Source: Sinobaca qinghaiensis
GTDB taxonomy: Bacteria; Bacillota; Bacilli; Bacillales; Marinococcaceae
Assembly (NCBI RefSeq): GCF_003610495.1
Contig: NZ_RAPK01000006.1
Span: forward strand, 701,853-765,852
Direction of reading: 5' to 3'
DNA length: 64,000 bases
Part shown: one piece after another, positions 18,250 through 29,937 of the stretch
How positions within the stretch are numbered: position 1 is the stretch's first letter
Layout of the letters: each line of letters begins with the position of its first letter
Notes under the pieces: model-generated
Told to the model about the DNA's origin: nothing
What the model saw: the letters and a program-made list of their open reading frames with translations, nothing else
The model's database searches: none
Translations under genes and position numbers: made by a program

Positions 18250-19128
18250 TTGTTATTTTCAATACAGCCCATCGACCGCACGGCCCTCGAGCTTGGGCCG
18301 CTGACGGTTTACTGGTATGGGATTATTATCGGCCTTGGAGCCGTTCTCGGGTATATTATTGCCAATCGGGAAGCTAAAAAAAGAGGCATGCCGGCTGATA
18401 TTATTGCGGACCTGCTTATTTTCGCAGTGCCGATCGCGATTCTATCCGCCAGGTTATATTACGTGATATTCAGCTGGGACTACTATTCGCAGAATCCCGG
18501 CAGTATTTTAGCGATCTGGGAAGGCGGTCTTGCCATCCACGGTGCGTTAATTGGATCTGTGATCACGGCCGTTATTTTTGCCCGTGTCCGGAAGATTTCC
18601 TTCTGGAAGCTGGCCGATATTGTGGCACCAAGTATTATACTTGGGCAGGCCATAGGACGCTGGGGGAACTTTATGAACCAGGAGGCCCACGGCGGGCCGG
18701 TAACAAGAGAATTTTTGGAAGGGCTGTTTCTTCCGGATTTTATTATCAACCAGATGTTTATTGAAGGCATTTATTATCACCCTACTTTTTTATATGAGTC
18801 CTTATGGAACCTGGCCGGCTTTGCCGTTCTGATCTGGCTCCGCCGGTACAATCTCCGCCGCGGCGAGATGTTCCTTTCCTATGTGATCTGGTATTCTGCC
18901 GGACGTTTCTTTATAGAAGGAATGCGCACAGACAGCTTAATGATCGGCGATGTACTGCGTACGGCTCAGGTGATTTCTATTGTACTGATAGCTGCTGCCT
19001 TTATATTGATGTGGTACCGCCGTTCGAAAATGAACGTAACCGCGCACTATCTCGATGACGATGGCGGCGGACTGGAAACTGAAAAACCGTCCGCGAAAAG
19101 CACGCCTAAAAAACAAAAGAAAAACTAA
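18250..19128 (+). CDS. lgt: Prolipoprotein diacylglyceryl transferase
   Basis: Lgt moves a diacylglyceryl group from phosphatidylglycerol to the lipobox cysteine of prolipoproteins, at the membrane. 292 residues with about seven membrane segments; the signature [16 protein letters not shown] with the conserved Arg and Asn is present, as is HGALIGS. The start is TTG 18250, 6 bases after GAGGTGA. The C-terminal tail is lysine-rich. Lipoproteins in this window that it would serve include the cytochrome c, the YusW-like protein, the NlpC/P60 protein and the siderophore-binding protein. Located after hprK as in B. subtilis. Confidence 0.97.
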   Translation: MLFSIQPIDRTALELGPLTVYWYGIIIGLGAVLGYIIANREAKKRGMPADIIADLLIFAVPIAILSARLYYVIFSWDYYSQNPGSILAIWEGGLAIHGALIGSVITAVIFARVRKISFWKLADIVAPSIILGQAIGRWGNFMNQEAHGGPVTREFLEGLFLPDFIINQMFIEGIYYHPTFLYESLWNLAGFAVLIWLRRYNLRRGEMFLSYVIWYSAGRFFIEGMRTDSLMIGDVLRTAQVISIVLIAAAFILMWYRRSKMNVTAHYLDDDGGGLETEKPSAKSTPKKQKKN

Positions 19129-19139
19129 GGAGGCTGCCC

Positions 19140-19787
19140 ATGGCCGTAAATACCATGCTGTTCGATCTGGACGGCACGTTAATTAATACGAATCCGCTGA
19201 TTATTTCCTCGTTTGAATACACGCTGAACCTCTATTATCCGGGAGTTTACAGTCGTGACGACATTATTGGAATGATCGGCACGCCGCTTCTGGAGAATTT
19301 CGAAAATATTGATGCGGAACGCGCACCGGAACTGGTGAAAACGTATCAAACGCATAATATGGAGCATCACGATGCATTAATTGAAGAATATGAAGGGGTA
19401 AAAGAAGCGATTCATTCCCTGCATGAAAGAGGATTCAAGCTCGGTATTGTGACGACGAAAAGACGGGAAGCAGCGCTTCGCGGCGCAGAAAAAATGGACC
19501 TGCTTCCGTATTTCTCCACGATGGTTGCTATAGAAGACGTAGAGCACGCCAAGCCGCATCCGCAGCCTGTTCAGCTTGCCATGAACATTTTAGGCTCTGT
19601 TCCGGAGGAAACGATCATGGTCGGCGACAGCCAGTATGATATTTTATCCGGTCAGAATGCCGGCGTAACAACGGCCGGCGTTTCCTGGACGATCAAGGGA
19701 GAAGAATGGCTGCAGACGTTTGAACCGGACCATATGCTTCAGGATATGCGCGAGCTGTTACGGCTTTATGATGGAGTGCATATCTAA
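19140..19787 (+). CDS. ppaX: Pyrophosphatase PpaX, HAD family
   Basis: A 215-residue haloacid-dehalogenase-like phosphatase. HAD motif I is LFDLDGTLINTN, motif II TTKRR, and motif IV VGDSQYDI. In B. subtilis PpaX hydrolyses the pyrophosphate made when HprK uses pyrophosphate-producing phosphorolysis of HPr-Ser-P. The order hprK-lgt-ppaX supports this over a general phosphoglycolate phosphatase. It overlaps the next gene by one base. Confidence 0.92.
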   Translation: MAVNTMLFDLDGTLINTNPLIISSFEYTLNLYYPGVYSRDDIIGMIGTPLLENFENIDAERAPELVKTYQTHNMEHHDALIEEYEGVKEAIHSLHERGFKLGIVTTKRREAALRGAEKMDLLPYFSTMVAIEDVEHAKPHPQPVQLAMNILGSVPEETIMVGDSQYDILSGQNAGVTTAGVSWTIKGEEWLQTFEPDHMLQDMRELLRLYDGVHI

Positions 19788-20275
19788 TGCGACGCACGGA
19801 CCGTTACCCTGTCACGTCATCGAACGCCCTGTGGCAGGTGTACAAAACGGTGTCGTTCTGGAAAGTAATGAAAAATTTTATTGTTATTCAGCTGGCGCGG
19901 TATACCCCGTTTCTTTCGATGAAAAATTGGCTGTACCGGACGTTTCTCGGTATGAGAGTCGGGGAACAGACCGCATTCGCCCTGATGGTGATGGTCGATG
20001 TCATGTTTCCGGAAAAAATCACGATCGGTAAAAATTCCATTATCGGCTACAATACGACGATACTCACTCATGAATATTTAATTGATGAGTACCGGCTGGG
20101 TGAAGTGATCATCGGCAGCAATGTGATGATCGGAGCAAACACCACGGTGCTTCCGGGCGTGACGATCGGGGACGGCGCCGTGATTTCAGCGGCAACCCTC
20201 GTCTATAAAGACGTGCCGGCCGGCGCTTTTGTCGGAGGCAATCCGATGGTGGAGATAAAAAAACCGCAAAGCTGA
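19787..20275 (+). CDS. yvoF: Left-handed beta-helix acyltransferase, YvoF-like
   Basis: A 162-residue protein with hexapeptide repeats in its C-terminal half (IGKNSIIGYNTTILTHEY, IGSNVMIGANTTVLPGV, IGDGAVISAATLV), the fold of trimeric O-acetyltransferases. The ending AGAFVGGNPMVEI is typical. Substrate unknown. It is translationally coupled to ppaX and is the last gene before a strong terminator; same position as yvoF in B. subtilis. Confidence 0.87.
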   Translation: MRRTDRYPVTSSNALWQVYKTVSFWKVMKNFIVIQLARYTPFLSMKNWLYRTFLGMRVGEQTAFALMVMVDVMFPEKITIGKNSIIGYNTTILTHEYLIDEYRLGEVIIGSNVMIGANTTVLPGVTIGDGAVISAATLVYKDVPAGAFVGGNPMVEIKKPQS

Positions 20276-20331
20276 AAGCCTGCCAGTTCCCTTTTCTTAT
20301 AAACGATCCACGCCGGCTGTTTTTGACAGAC

Positions 20332-20366
20332 TGAAGCTTCTTTTGCCAAAAAAGAAGCTTTTTTCT
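20332..20366 (+). terminator. Terminator after the hprK-lgt-ppaX-yvoF cluster
   Basis: AAGCTTCTTTT - GCCA - AAAAGAAGCTT stem with a T run. Confidence 0.9.
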
Positions 20367-20383
20367 TTCCGGGTGGTTTTCTA

Positions 20384-20412
20384 TTGACCCCTCCCTGAAT
20401 TGTGTGTAAACT
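20384..20412 (+). promoter_or_regulatory. Sigma-A promoter of the his operon
   Basis: TTGACC at 20384-20389 and TAAACT at 20407-20412, spacing 17. The leader to hisZ is only about 80 bases and holds neither a T-box nor a histidine-rich leader peptide that I can see. Confidence 0.65.
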
Positions 20413-20491
20413 ACAAAATATATTCTTTACCTTAGTAGTACATTAGCGAACTAAAGCAAATAGATGAGCAATTAAAGGAGAGTTACCATAA

Positions 20492-21679
20492 ATGAGCCAG
20501 CCTTTTATGTTTGAAAAGCCCGTAGGAATGAGAGACAGGCTGCCTGGATATTTTCAGGCAAAAGACGCGATTCGGCGTTCGACCGCAGGGGAAATGGAAA
20601 AATGGGGATACTTAACCATCGAAACGCCCACTTTGGAGTACTACGAAACAGTCGGCAGTGCTTCGGCTATCCTCGACCAGCAGCTGTTTAAGCTCCTGGA
20701 TCAGCAGGGAGATACGCTCGTCCTGCGTCCGGATATGACAGCGCCTATTGCAAGAGTGGCGGCTTCAAGCCTTCAGGATCAGGCATTTCCACTCCGCCTT
20801 TCCTACCACACCAATTTATTCCGGGCCCAGCAGAGAGAAGGCGGACGTCCGGCGGAATTTGAACAGGTGGGAGTCGAGCTGATCGGTGACGGCACAACGA
20901 GTGCCGACGGAGAAGTAATTGCCCTGATGGCAGCGGCCCTTGAAGGAACGGGACTGAAGGATTTCCGCATTGCAGCGGGACATATCGGATTTGTGAATGC
21001 ACTGCTTGTGGATGTACTTGGAAACGATGAACGGGCAGATGAACTGCGCCGCTTTTTATATGAGAAAAATTATGTAGGCTACCGGTATCATGTAAAGCAG
21101 CTTCCTTTATCTACTATAGATAAAAACAGGCTGCTCGGCCTGCTTAAGCTCCGCGGGGGCGAATCGGTGCTCGAAGAGGCATCCGCTTTAAGCAGCCATC
21201 CGCAGGCGAAGAAGGCAGTAGAAGACCTTAAACAGCTGTTTGACGTCCTGCGTGCCTATGGCGTGAGCGAGCTGGTTACGCTTGATCTTAACCTCGTCAT
21301 GCATATGAGCTACTATACGGGCATTGTATTTGAAGGGTATGGAAACAATCTCGGCGTGCCTTTGTCCAGCGGCGGACGCTACGATGAACTGCTCCAGAAG
21401 TTCGACCGGCCGGCACAGGCGACAGGGTTTGGCATCCGTCTTGATCTTCTCGCAGAAGCGCTGCAGCCTTCCGAGGAATTTCCGGAGCCGTCCTGTATTG
21501 TGTTCAGCAAAGAGCGCCGTGCGGAAGCGATCGCAGAAGCGGTGAAGCGCAGAAAAAACGGAGAGCGCGTTGTGCTTCAGGATCTTCAGGGCGTTGAGAG
21601 CATGGACCAGCTGAGCGAAGCCTACACCGACCTTTACTATTACATTGGAAAAAAGAAAGAGGCCGATACGCATGAGTGA
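20492..21679 (+). CDS. hisZ: ATP phosphoribosyltransferase regulatory subunit
   Basis: A histidyl-tRNA-synthetase-like protein (395 residues) that is not a synthetase but the regulatory partner of short-form HisG. The class II core is recognisable ([20 protein letters not shown], then [11 protein letters not shown]). The C-terminal anticodon-binding domain of true HisRS is replaced by a short tail. The neighbouring HisG is the short form that requires HisZ. First gene of the his operon; it overlaps hisG by 8 bases. Confidence 0.95.
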   Translation: MSQPFMFEKPVGMRDRLPGYFQAKDAIRRSTAGEMEKWGYLTIETPTLEYYETVGSASAILDQQLFKLLDQQGDTLVLRPDMTAPIARVAASSLQDQAFPLRLSYHTNLFRAQQREGGRPAEFEQVGVELIGDGTTSADGEVIALMAAALEGTGLKDFRIAAGHIGFVNALLVDVLGNDERADELRRFLYEKNYVGYRYHVKQLPLSTIDKNRLLGLLKLRGGESVLEEASALSSHPQAKKAVEDLKQLFDVLRAYGVSELVTLDLNLVMHMSYYTGIVFEGYGNNLGVPLSSGGRYDELLQKFDRPAQATGFGIRLDLLAEALQPSEEFPEPSCIVFSKERRAEAIAEAVKRRKNGERVVLQDLQGVESMDQLSEAYTDLYYYIGKKKEADTHE

Positions 21680-22304
21680 TTTTTTAACGATAGCAATGCC
21701 GAAAGGGCGTATCTTTGAAGAAGCAGCAGATCTGTTAAGGGAAGCAGGTTTTCCCCTGCCGCCCGAGTTTGACGACTCACGCAAATTAATTGTCGATGCA
21801 CCGGAAGCAAATATGCGCTTTATCCTGGCAAAGCCGATGGATGTTCCCACCTATGTAGAGCACGGCGTGGCGGATCTTGGCGTGGCCGGCAAAGACACGA
21901 TGATTGAGGAAGAGCGCGACGTGTACGAAGTGCTGGATCTTCATATCAGTGCCTGCTACATGGCCGTGGCGTCCCTTCCCGGCTATCAGAAAACGGATAT
22001 TAATCCGAAAGTCGCCTCCAAGTACCCTCACCTGGCAGCCCAGTATTTTAAAGAGCAGGGTGAACAGGTGGAAATTATTAAACTCAACGGATCGATCGAG
22101 CTTGCGCCTATGGTAGGACTGGCCGATCGGATCGTTGATATTGTCTCCACCGGCCAGACGCTGAAGGAAAACGGCCTTGTGGAACTGGAGACTATTGTGC
22201 CGATTACATCAAGACTGATCGTTAATCCGGTCAGCTATAGAATCAAGGACAAACAAATTGATGAAGTAGTGGAACGGCTCGCGAAAGTGGTAGAGGAGGA
22301 GTAA
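21672..22304 (+). CDS. hisG: ATP phosphoribosyltransferase catalytic subunit, short form
   Basis: HisG catalyses the first and feedback-controlled step of histidine synthesis, joining PRPP and ATP. The 210 residues from ATG 21672 lack the C-terminal regulatory domain of long HisG, consistent with hisZ next door. Motifs: [14 protein letters not shown] at the N-terminus and the PRPP loop [16 protein letters not shown] (seen as [16 protein letters not shown]). The frame extends 27 bases upstream inside hisZ, but the ATG at 21672 gives the family N-terminus. Confidence 0.96.
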   Translation: MSDFLTIAMPKGRIFEEAADLLREAGFPLPPEFDDSRKLIVDAPEANMRFILAKPMDVPTYVEHGVADLGVAGKDTMIEEERDVYEVLDLHISACYMAVASLPGYQKTDINPKVASKYPHLAAQYFKEQGEQVEIIKLNGSIELAPMVGLADRIVDIVSTGQTLKENGLVELETIVPITSRLIVNPVSYRIKDKQIDEVVERLAKVVEEE

Positions 22305-22305
22305 C

Positions 22306-23586
22306 ATGGAGATTAAAGAAATATCCGGAAAGCCTCAGTTAAAAAGAGATGTAGAAACCGGTAATGAAAAACAGCGGGAAGCAGTTGACGCGATTATTAC
22401 GCGTGTCCGCGAAGAAGGGGACAGCGCGCTCCGGGAACTGACGGAGATCTTTGATAATGTAGAAATTGATGAGCTTTTTGTTACAAAAGAAGAAATGGAA
22501 GAGGCGTACGAAGCGTTTGATCCGGATCATCTGGCATCGCTCCGCCGCGCTATCGTGAATATCCGCGACTTTCATCAGCGCCAGGTGCAGCAGTCCTGGT
22601 TTGTGACAAAAGACGACGGCACCGTTCTCGGCCAGAAAGTAACGCCGTTCGACTCAGCCGGCGTATACGTACCAGGCGGCAAGGCCGCGTATCCGTCCAC
22701 CGTGATGATGAACGTTATTCCGGCCCAGACGGCAGGGGTGCAGCGCATTGTCATGGCGACACCGCCTAATGAAGAAGGCATGATTTCCCCAACGGTACTC
22801 GTCGTGGCAGCGGAACTGGGAATAGACACGATTCTGAAAGCAGGAGGCGCCCAGGCTATAGCGGCACTCGCCTTTGGAACGGAAAGCGTGGAAGCAGTCG
22901 ATAAAATTGTCGGTCCCGGCAATGTATTCGTAGCGCTTGCCAAGCGGGCCGTTTACGGATGGGTCGATATTGATATGATTGCAGGACCGAGCGAAATTGT
23001 CGTGCTGGCTGATGAAACGGCAAGAGCTGAGCTCGTCGCAGCAGACATGCTCTCCCAGGCGGAGCATGACCAGATGGCGTCCTCCGTCCTTGTAACGACA
23101 TCACGGGAACTTGCTGAACAAACAAAAGAGGAAATAGAAGCGCAGCTGGTCGATCTTCCTAAAAAAGACATCGCCGAGGCGTCAATTAAAGATCACGGCG
23201 TTATATATATCGCGGATTCGATGGAAGAAGCCGTCGAGGCGGTTAACGAAATCGCACCGGAACACCTGGAAATTATCACTGCCTACCCATATGAAATAAT
23301 GGGAAGAATCCGCCATGCCGGCGCTATTTTTCTCGGGCCCTACAGCCCTGAGCCGCTCGGTGACTACTTCGCAGGGCCGAACCACGTCCTGCCGACAAAC
23401 GGAACGGCACGCTTTTCCAGTCCGCTCAGCGTAGATGATTTTGTGAAAAAATCAAGCGTTATTTCCTACAGCGAACAGGCCTTTTTCAGGGATGCCGATG
23501 ACGTGGCAGCCATTGCACGCATGGAAGGGCTCGAAGCACACGCCCGGGCGGTTGATGCACGTAAAAAGGGGGAGAAAGTCGAATGA
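22306..23586 (+). CDS. hisD: Histidinol dehydrogenase
   Basis: A zinc enzyme that oxidises L-histidinol to L-histidine in two NAD-dependent steps. 426 residues; conserved segments are [41 protein letters not shown] and the metal/substrate region [13 protein letters not shown], with APEHLEI and AGAIFLG further on. It starts one base after the hisG stop codon, with GAGGAG ahead of it, and overlaps hisB. Confidence 0.97.
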   Translation: MEIKEISGKPQLKRDVETGNEKQREAVDAIITRVREEGDSALRELTEIFDNVEIDELFVTKEEMEEAYEAFDPDHLASLRRAIVNIRDFHQRQVQQSWFVTKDDGTVLGQKVTPFDSAGVYVPGGKAAYPSTVMMNVIPAQTAGVQRIVMATPPNEEGMISPTVLVVAAELGIDTILKAGGAQAIAALAFGTESVEAVDKIVGPGNVFVALAKRAVYGWVDIDMIAGPSEIVVLADETARAELVAADMLSQAEHDQMASSVLVTTSRELAEQTKEEIEAQLVDLPKKDIAEASIKDHGVIYIADSMEEAVEAVNEIAPEHLEIITAYPYEIMGRIRHAGAIFLGPYSPEPLGDYFAGPNHVLPTNGTARFSSPLSVDDFVKKSSVISYSEQAFFRDADDVAAIARMEGLEAHARAVDARKKGEKVE

Positions 23587-24173
23587 CAGAACGAAAAGCG
23601 TCTATTACAAGAAAAACAAATGAAACAAATATTACACTCGATTTCCAGGTGGACGGGACGGGAACGAGCCGGATTGAAACCGGCGTCCCTTTCATGACGC
23701 ATATGCTTGATCTGTTTACCAAGCACGGCCAGTTTGACCTGACCGTGGATGCAAAAGGCGACACCGACGTAGATGACCACCACACGACGGAAGATATCGG
23801 CATCTGTCTTGGCCATGTCCTCAAAGAGGCACTCGGCGATAAAAAAGGGATCCGCCGCTATGGCAATGCCTTTGTTCCAATGGATGAAGCCATGGCGCAG
23901 GTGGTTGTTGATTTGAGCAACCGTCCGCATCTGGAATTCCGCGGTGAATTTCCAGCACAGAAAGTCGGCACCTTTGACGTAGAGCTCGTTCATGAATTTC
24001 TCTGGAAGCTTGCTCTGGAATCAAGAATGAACCTGCACGTCATTGTGCATTACGGGTTTAACACCCATCATATGATAGAAGCTATTTTCAAGGCGCTGGC
24101 ACGTGCTTTGGATGAAGCCACCCAGTTGGACGAACGCGTCAAGGGAGTGCCTTCTACAAAAGGCATGCTGTAA
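23583..24173 (+). CDS. hisB: Imidazoleglycerol-phosphate dehydratase
   Basis: A 196-residue, single-domain HisB of the Gram-positive type (no phosphatase fusion). It dehydrates imidazoleglycerol phosphate to imidazoleacetol phosphate using two manganese sites. The metal-binding repeats are [11 protein letters not shown] and the later HFVWEF-like region ([18 protein letters not shown]), with [11 protein letters not shown] present as [14 protein letters not shown]. It overlaps hisD by 4 bases (ATGA). Confidence 0.97.
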   Translation: MTERKASITRKTNETNITLDFQVDGTGTSRIETGVPFMTHMLDLFTKHGQFDLTVDAKGDTDVDDHHTTEDIGICLGHVLKEALGDKKGIRRYGNAFVPMDEAMAQVVVDLSNRPHLEFRGEFPAQKVGTFDVELVHEFLWKLALESRMNLHVIVHYGFNTHHMIEAIFKALARALDEATQLDERVKGVPSTKGML

Positions 24174-24222
24174 TAAATAATACAGATTCGGACTGTTAGA
24201 AATAGACAAGGAGTGGACGTGC

Positions 24223-24867
24223 ATGATTGGTATTATCGATTATGGAATGGGTAATCTTCACAGCGTCAGCAAGGCGCTCGAACGCCTGGACCAGCCCTAT
24301 TTTATTTCCGAAGATCCGGAAGAACTGAACAAAGCAGAAGGCTTGATCCTTCCGGGGGTCGGCTCATTTAAAGACGCGATGACGCTGCTCAAAGAGAAAA
24401 ATCAGGAAGATTTTATTAAAAAGTGGGCGGCGGACGGCAACCCGCTTCTCGGCATCTGCCTTGGCATGCAGCTGTTGTTTGACGGCAGCGAAGAAAACGG
24501 CGATACAGACGGCCTTGCCTTTTTACCCGGGTATGCACGCCATTTTTCCAAGCGTAAAGATATGGATCCGGCCTTAAAGATTCCTCATATGGGATGGAAT
24601 AAGCTCGAATACCGCCTGCCGGATCATGACGTGCTCCGTGACGTGGAAGAAGGGCACGTGTATTTCGTGCATTCCTACGTTATTGAAACAAAAGACGAAG
24701 ACGTATTGATCGCCGTATGTGATTATGCCGGAGACGTACCTGCTATCGTAGGGCGCGGCCGTATTATCGGTACGCAGTTTCACCCGGAAAAGAGCAGTAC
24801 GGTCGGCATGGGTATTCTTAAAAACTTCGTCACCGATGTAGCAAAGGGGCGGAACACCTATGAGTGA
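24223..24867 (+). CDS. hisH: Imidazole glycerol phosphate synthase, glutaminase subunit
   Basis: A class I glutamine amidotransferase that feeds ammonia to HisF. The catalytic cysteine lies in [12 protein letters not shown]; the His and Glu of the triad in [13 protein letters not shown]. 214 residues. A 49-base gap after hisB is the largest in the operon, with its own ribosome site AAGGAGTGG. It overlaps hisA by 8 bases. Confidence 0.97.
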   Translation: MIGIIDYGMGNLHSVSKALERLDQPYFISEDPEELNKAEGLILPGVGSFKDAMTLLKEKNQEDFIKKWAADGNPLLGICLGMQLLFDGSEENGDTDGLAFLPGYARHFSKRKDMDPALKIPHMGWNKLEYRLPDHDVLRDVEEGHVYFVHSYVIETKDEDVLIAVCDYAGDVPAIVGRGRIIGTQFHPEKSSTVGMGILKNFVTDVAKGRNTYE

Positions 24868-25597
24868 TTTTATTCTGTATCCGGCCATCGATATGAGAGA
24901 CGGCAAATGCGTCCGTCTCGTGCAGGGCGACTACGATCAGGAAACAATTTACGGCGACTCGCCGGCCGATATGGCCCGCACATTTGAGCAGGCCGGTGCT
25001 TTTTGGCTGCATATGGTCGATCTTGACGGCGCCAAAGCCAAAAAGCGGATTAATCATGAACATGTGCTCGAAGCAGCAAAGCTGAACATGCGCGTGCAGA
25101 TCGGCGGCGGCATCCGCACGAAAGAAGATGTAGCCTACTACCTGGACCGCGGCGTGGACCGGGTCATTCTTGGAAGCGTGGCGATCAGCCATCCGGATTT
25201 CGCAAAAGAAATGCTTGCCGAGTATGGGGAGAAAATCGCTATCGGACTCGATGCAAGAGATGGCTATGTTGCCGTGAACGGCTGGCTGGAAACGTCTGAA
25301 ATGACGGCGGTTAACGTTGGAAAAGAAATGGCCGCACACGGAGCGAAGACATTTATTTTTACGGATATTGCCAAAGACGGCATGCTCTCCGGCCCGAATG
25401 TGGACGCTATTGCTGAGCTTGCGCGTGAAACCGGGCAGGAAGTGATTGCGTCCGGCGGCGTAAGCAGCATTGATGATCTGCAGAAGCTCGCTTCCTATAA
25501 AGGGCAAGGTATCAGCGGTGCTATTATAGGCAAAGCGGTTTATACAGGCCGGTTTACGATGGAAGAGGCTTTAAGAAAGGTGGATGGCGCATGCTGA
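24860..25597 (+). CDS. hisA: ProFAR isomerase (phosphoribosylformimino-5-aminoimidazole carboxamide ribotide isomerase)
   Basis: A (beta/alpha)8-barrel isomerase of histidine synthesis, 245 residues. The catalytic Asp is in [15 protein letters not shown] and the second in [16 protein letters not shown]; phosphate-binding motifs VQIGGGIR and IASGGVSS are present. It is a paralogue of HisF, which follows with a 7-base overlap. Confidence 0.97.
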   Translation: MSDFILYPAIDMRDGKCVRLVQGDYDQETIYGDSPADMARTFEQAGAFWLHMVDLDGAKAKKRINHEHVLEAAKLNMRVQIGGGIRTKEDVAYYLDRGVDRVILGSVAISHPDFAKEMLAEYGEKIAIGLDARDGYVAVNGWLETSEMTAVNVGKEMAAHGAKTFIFTDIAKDGMLSGPNVDAIAELARETGQEVIASGGVSSIDDLQKLASYKGQGISGAIIGKAVYTGRFTMEEALRKVDGAC

Positions 25598-26349
25598 CGA
25601 AACGCATTATTCCTTGTCTGGATGTAAAAGAGGGAAGAGTTGTAAAAGGCATTCAATTTGTAGACCTCCGCGATGCCGGTGATCCGGTGGAACTGGCGGA
25701 AATTTATGATGCCCAGGGAGCGGACGAGCTGGTTTTTCTCGATATTTCCGCTTCTCATGAAGGCCGCAAAACGATGGTCGAAGTGGTCGAAGAAGTGGCA
25801 GGAACGCTTGCTATTCCATTCACCGTCGGCGGAGGCATTCACTCCCTCGAGGACATGCGCGCAATTCTGCGGGCCGGAGCGGATAAAGTCTCGGTTAATA
25901 CCGCCGCAGTAGACCGCCCGGAGCTGATTAACGAAGGCGCGGATCATTTTGGCTCACAGTGCATTGTGCTTGCTGTTGATGCCAAATATGAAGAAGCGCT
26001 CGGCTCCTGGCGTGTATACACCCACGGCGGCAGAACGCCGACAGACTGGGAAATTCAGGACTGGGTGAAAGAAGCCGTCCGTCGCGGCGCCGGGGAAATT
26101 CTGTTAACAAGCATGGATCAGGACGGGGCGAAAACCGGTTTTGACATTAAACTGCTTCAGGCAGTCAATGAAGTTGTAAACGTGCCGGTTATTGCTTCCG
26201 GAGGCGCCGGTTCCAGGGAACACTTCATTGGAGCCTTCGAAGAGGGAAATGCGGATGCCGCGCTTGCCGCTTCGATCTTCCATTATAAAGAAACATCTAT
26301 TGAAGAAGTAAAAACCTACTTACGAGAGAAAGGGGTCCGGGTACGATGA
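25591..26349 (+). CDS. hisF: Imidazole glycerol phosphate synthase, cyclase subunit
   Basis: A (beta/alpha)8-barrel cyclase that uses ammonia from HisH to produce IGP and AICAR. 252 residues; N-terminus [20 protein letters not shown], catalytic Asp residues in CLDV and in [12 protein letters not shown], phosphate motifs FTVGGGI and IASGGAGS. Overlaps hisI by 4 bases. Confidence 0.98.
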   Translation: MLTKRIIPCLDVKEGRVVKGIQFVDLRDAGDPVELAEIYDAQGADELVFLDISASHEGRKTMVEVVEEVAGTLAIPFTVGGGIHSLEDMRAILRAGADKVSVNTAAVDRPELINEGADHFGSQCIVLAVDAKYEEALGSWRVYTHGGRTPTDWEIQDWVKEAVRRGAGEILLTSMDQDGAKTGFDIKLLQAVNEVVNVPVIASGGAGSREHFIGAFEEGNADAALAASIFHYKETSIEEVKTYLREKGVRVR

Positions 26350-26975
26350 ACAGCAATAACCTGACCTTTGATGAAAAAGGCTATATACCAGCGATCGTTC
26401 AGGATGCCGTAAGCAAAGAAGTTCTGACGCTCGCCTACATGAATGAAGAATCCCTGCAGAAAACGATTGAAACGAAAGAAACCTGGTTTTTCAGCCGTTC
26501 CCGCCAGGAGCTGTGGCATAAGGGAGAAACATCGGGTAATATTCAGAAAGTCGAAGACATCCGTTACGACTGCGACGCGGATTCGCTTGTCGTTCTCGTT
26601 CATCCGGCAGGCCCCGCCTGCCATACCGGATCCTACAGCTGTTTTACGTCCTCTCTTCTCGGAGAAGAAGTACCGGAGAAGCAGCCGGACCGGTTTGCGA
26701 TTATCAATGAGCTCGAGCAGATTATTGCCCAGCGTGAAGCAGAAATGCCGGAAGGCGCCTACACGACGTATTTGTTTACAGAAGGCGTGGATAAAATTTT
26801 GAAGAAAGTCGGAGAAGAAGCAAGTGAAGTAATCATTGCTTCCAAAAACCGCGATCCGGAGGAGCTGAAGTGGGAAACCGCCGATCTTCTTTATCACCTG
26901 CTTGTGCTTTTAAGAGAGCAGAAGCTGCCGCTTGACGATGTTCTGGACGTATTGGGACAGCGTCATAAAAAATAA
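26346..26975 (+). CDS. hisI: Bifunctional phosphoribosyl-AMP cyclohydrolase / phosphoribosyl-ATP pyrophosphatase
   Basis: A HisIE fusion of 209 residues catalysing steps 2 and 3 of histidine synthesis. The N-terminal HisI domain shows the zinc and magnesium motifs [16 protein letters not shown] and [10 protein letters not shown]. The C-terminal HisE domain (from about residue 115) has the MazG-like [15 protein letters not shown] and [13 protein letters not shown] helices. Last gene of the his operon; hisC and the histidinol phosphatase are not here. A strong terminator follows. Confidence 0.97.
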   Translation: MNSNNLTFDEKGYIPAIVQDAVSKEVLTLAYMNEESLQKTIETKETWFFSRSRQELWHKGETSGNIQKVEDIRYDCDADSLVVLVHPAGPACHTGSYSCFTSSLLGEEVPEKQPDRFAIINELEQIIAQREAEMPEGAYTTYLFTEGVDKILKKVGEEASEVIIASKNRDPEELKWETADLLYHLLVLLREQKLPLDDVLDVLGQRHKK

Positions 26976-26983
26976 GGATAAAC

Positions 26984-27014
26984 ACCCGCTGCCGAAAAGC
27001 AGCGGGCTTTTTTA
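26984..27014 (+). terminator. Terminator of the his operon
   Basis: CCCGCTGC - CGAAAA - GCAGCGGG stem followed by seven T. Confidence 0.92.
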
Positions 27015-27109
27015 TGCACGTTTCCCGATATCAGTACTTTTCTTATCGTTTGAATAAATGATATACTACTCTTATTGCAATCGGGACCCCAACTGGAGGG
27101 AGAGAGTGA

Positions 27110-28147
27110 ATGAAATCATCAACGGAAAAAACCGGCAGAGTACTGCCGTTTCTGCAGAACGAAGAACACTATTTTAAACGCGGCATCCACGCTTTCCAAA
27201 AAAGAGAGCTGGATCGTGCGGTCAAATATTTGAAAAAAGCAATCGATATGGATCCAACCCAGGGGGTATTTCAGTGCCAGCTTGCTGTCGTATATTCTGA
27301 TACCGGCGAGTATGAAGAGTCCAACCGCCTGCTCTGGCATGTGCTCGAAGATCTGGACAGCAGCCTGAGTGAATGCTATTTCTTTTTAGCAAATAACTAT
27401 GTATACCTCGGTCTATTCGATAAAGCCAAAGAGATGGCCGAGTCGTATCTTACGATGCAGCCGGAGGGGGACTTTTCCAAAGATGCCCGGGACCTGCTGG
27501 ATCTGCTGCTTGAAGATGAGGAAGAAGAAAACAATCAGCAGGAAGAAGAGCTGATTATGAAATACGAAAAGTCCGAGCGCTTAATGAAAACAAAGCAGTT
27601 TGCGGAAGCAGACCAGATACTCGAAGAAATTATTGCAGATTATCCGGATTACCTGCCGGCAAAATGCCAGCTTGCCCGGCTTCTTCATGAGCAGGACCGG
27701 TCCGAAGAGGCACTGGCCCTTGTGAAAGATATTGCCCGGGAGCATATGTACCTTCCGGCGCTGTGCCAGCTTGCCGTGCTGTATGCAGAAATGGGAAGGG
27801 ATACAGAAGCGCAGGAGACGGCGGAAATGCTGAAAAATATTATCCCGCTGGATAAATCGCACTTATTTTACGCGGCTTCCACCCTGTGCCGCCTCGGCTT
27901 TTATGAAGAATCCCGCCTTTTGTTTGAACGCTATGTTAAACGGCACGCGCCGACCCAGGAAGGCTTTCATTTATTTTTCGGGGCTTCGGCATATCAGTCC
28001 GGGCGCACTATCCAGGCTGAACAGCAGTGGAAGCAGAGCATGAACAAAGACAACCATACGGCAGGCGAACTGCTGAAGCACTGGAAAGAAGACGGCTTGT
28101 CCACGGAAGCTGTTCAGTCTGCGGTCAAAGAGCATTACAAGCTGTAA
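27110..28147 (+). CDS. Tetratricopeptide repeat protein, YvcD-like
   Basis: A soluble 345-residue protein built of TPR helices: HYFKRGIHAFQKRELDRAV, FQCQLAVVYSDTGEYEES and later LARLLHEQDRSEEALALV show the A/G/Y spacing of the motif. No signal peptide or enzymatic domain is seen. Such proteins serve as binding scaffolds. It lies between the his operon and trxB, as a TPR gene (yvcD) does in B. subtilis. Partners unknown. Confidence 0.78.
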   Translation: MKSSTEKTGRVLPFLQNEEHYFKRGIHAFQKRELDRAVKYLKKAIDMDPTQGVFQCQLAVVYSDTGEYEESNRLLWHVLEDLDSSLSECYFFLANNYVYLGLFDKAKEMAESYLTMQPEGDFSKDARDLLDLLLEDEEEENNQQEEELIMKYEKSERLMKTKQFAEADQILEEIIADYPDYLPAKCQLARLLHEQDRSEEALALVKDIAREHMYLPALCQLAVLYAEMGRDTEAQETAEMLKNIIPLDKSHLFYAASTLCRLGFYEESRLLFERYVKRHAPTQEGFHLFFGASAYQSGRTIQAEQQWKQSMNKDNHTAGELLKHWKEDGLSTEAVQSAVKEHYKL

Positions 28148-28250
28148 GCAGATTAGTGGACGAAGAGTACAAAATCTCATACGATATAACAGAACGAAAC
28201 AACTCGAAAAAAACAATGAGTTTACTATATGAAAAACAGGAAACGATTAA

Positions 28251-29210
<960 letters not shown>

Positions 29211-29266
29211 GGCAGCAGAAAGATACTGTAAATGTATCTTAACCCTGCTGTAATCTATACGAAACG

Positions 29267-29340
29267 AAAAGGGGGTATGAGTATACTATTACCACCCCCC
29301 CTTTTTCATGCGCAGGCTGCGGAGCCTGCGCTTTTTTTTA
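29267..29340 (+). terminator. Double terminator region after trxB
   Basis: A first imperfect hairpin pairs AAAAGGGGG with CCCCCCTTTTT (29267-29306). A second, perfect one pairs GCGCAGGCT with AGCCTGCGC and is followed by eight T (29310-29340). A reading frame across this area (29232-29438) is judged non-coding. Confidence 0.8.
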
Positions 29341-29392
29341 TAAAAAAGGACGGAAGGGAAGCCGCTGTAACTTTAGGAATGGTTATTTCTAT

Positions 29393-29421
29393 TTGTGGGA
29401 AAAGAAAAGGAATAGTATACT
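29393..29421 (+). promoter_or_regulatory. Sigma-A promoter of the Nudix-rapZ-yvcK-whiA-crh operon
   Basis: TTGTGG at 29393-29398 and TATACT at 29416-29421, spacing 17. It lies 27 bases ahead of the first gene. Confidence 0.6.
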
Positions 29422-29448
29422 TAAAACAGGCAATGTGAGGTGATGAGC

Positions 29449-29937
29449 ATGCAGAGGATAACAAATTGCGTTATTCACAACAATGGAAAAATACTTATGC
29501 TTCAAAAACCCAGCCGTTTATGGTGGGTCGCTCCCGGCGGCAAAATGGAGCCGGAAGAATCCATCCAGGATTCTGCTGTAAGGGAAACAAAAGAAGAAAC
29601 AAATATATTAGTGAAAAACCCAAACATAAGAGGGATTTATACAATGGTGATTAAAGACCAGGGGGAGACTATCTCGGAATGGATGCTCTTTTCTTTTGAA
29701 GCTTTTAAATGGGAAGGAACAGCCTGGGAATATTCACCGGAAGGACTGCTTGAATGGATTGATAAAGACAGCGTCAGCAGTCTTGATATGAATCCCGGCG
29801 ATTATCATATTTTACAGCATACGCTCTTTGGAAAAGGAGTGATGTATGGAACATTCTACTTCACGCCGGAAAACGAACTGATTTCGTATGAACTAAGTGG
29901 AGGAGAGCTGAATGAATCTGGAAATGAGAGAGGATGA
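29449..29937 (+). CDS. yvcI: Nudix hydrolase, YvcI-like
   Basis: A 162-residue Nudix-fold hydrolase of nucleoside diphosphates linked to another moiety. The Nudix box is present: [22 protein letters not shown], cited by its key residues G(x5)E(x7)REtkEE at about residues 32-54. I prefer ATG 29449 (GAGGTG six bases upstream) over in-frame GTG 29440. It heads the conserved rapZ-yvcK-whiA-crh operon and its end overlaps rapZ by 26 bases. Natural substrate unknown. Confidence 0.9.
   Translation: MQRITNCVIHNNGKILMLQKPSRLWWVAPGGKMEPEESIQDSAVRETKEETNILVKNPNIRGIYTMVIKDQGETISEWMLFSFEAFKWEGTAWEYSPEGLLEWIDKDSVSSLDMNPGDYHILQHTLFGKGVMYGTFYFTPENELISYELSGGELNESGNERG

Noticed and set aside
20384..20491. T-box or histidine leader attenuator before hisZ
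   Set aside because: The leader is only about 80 bases, with no T-box sequence, no specifier loop and no His-rich peptide.
29232..29438. A 68-codon plus-strand frame after trxB
   Set aside because: It runs through two terminator hairpins and the next promoter, has no ribosome site and no recognisable product.
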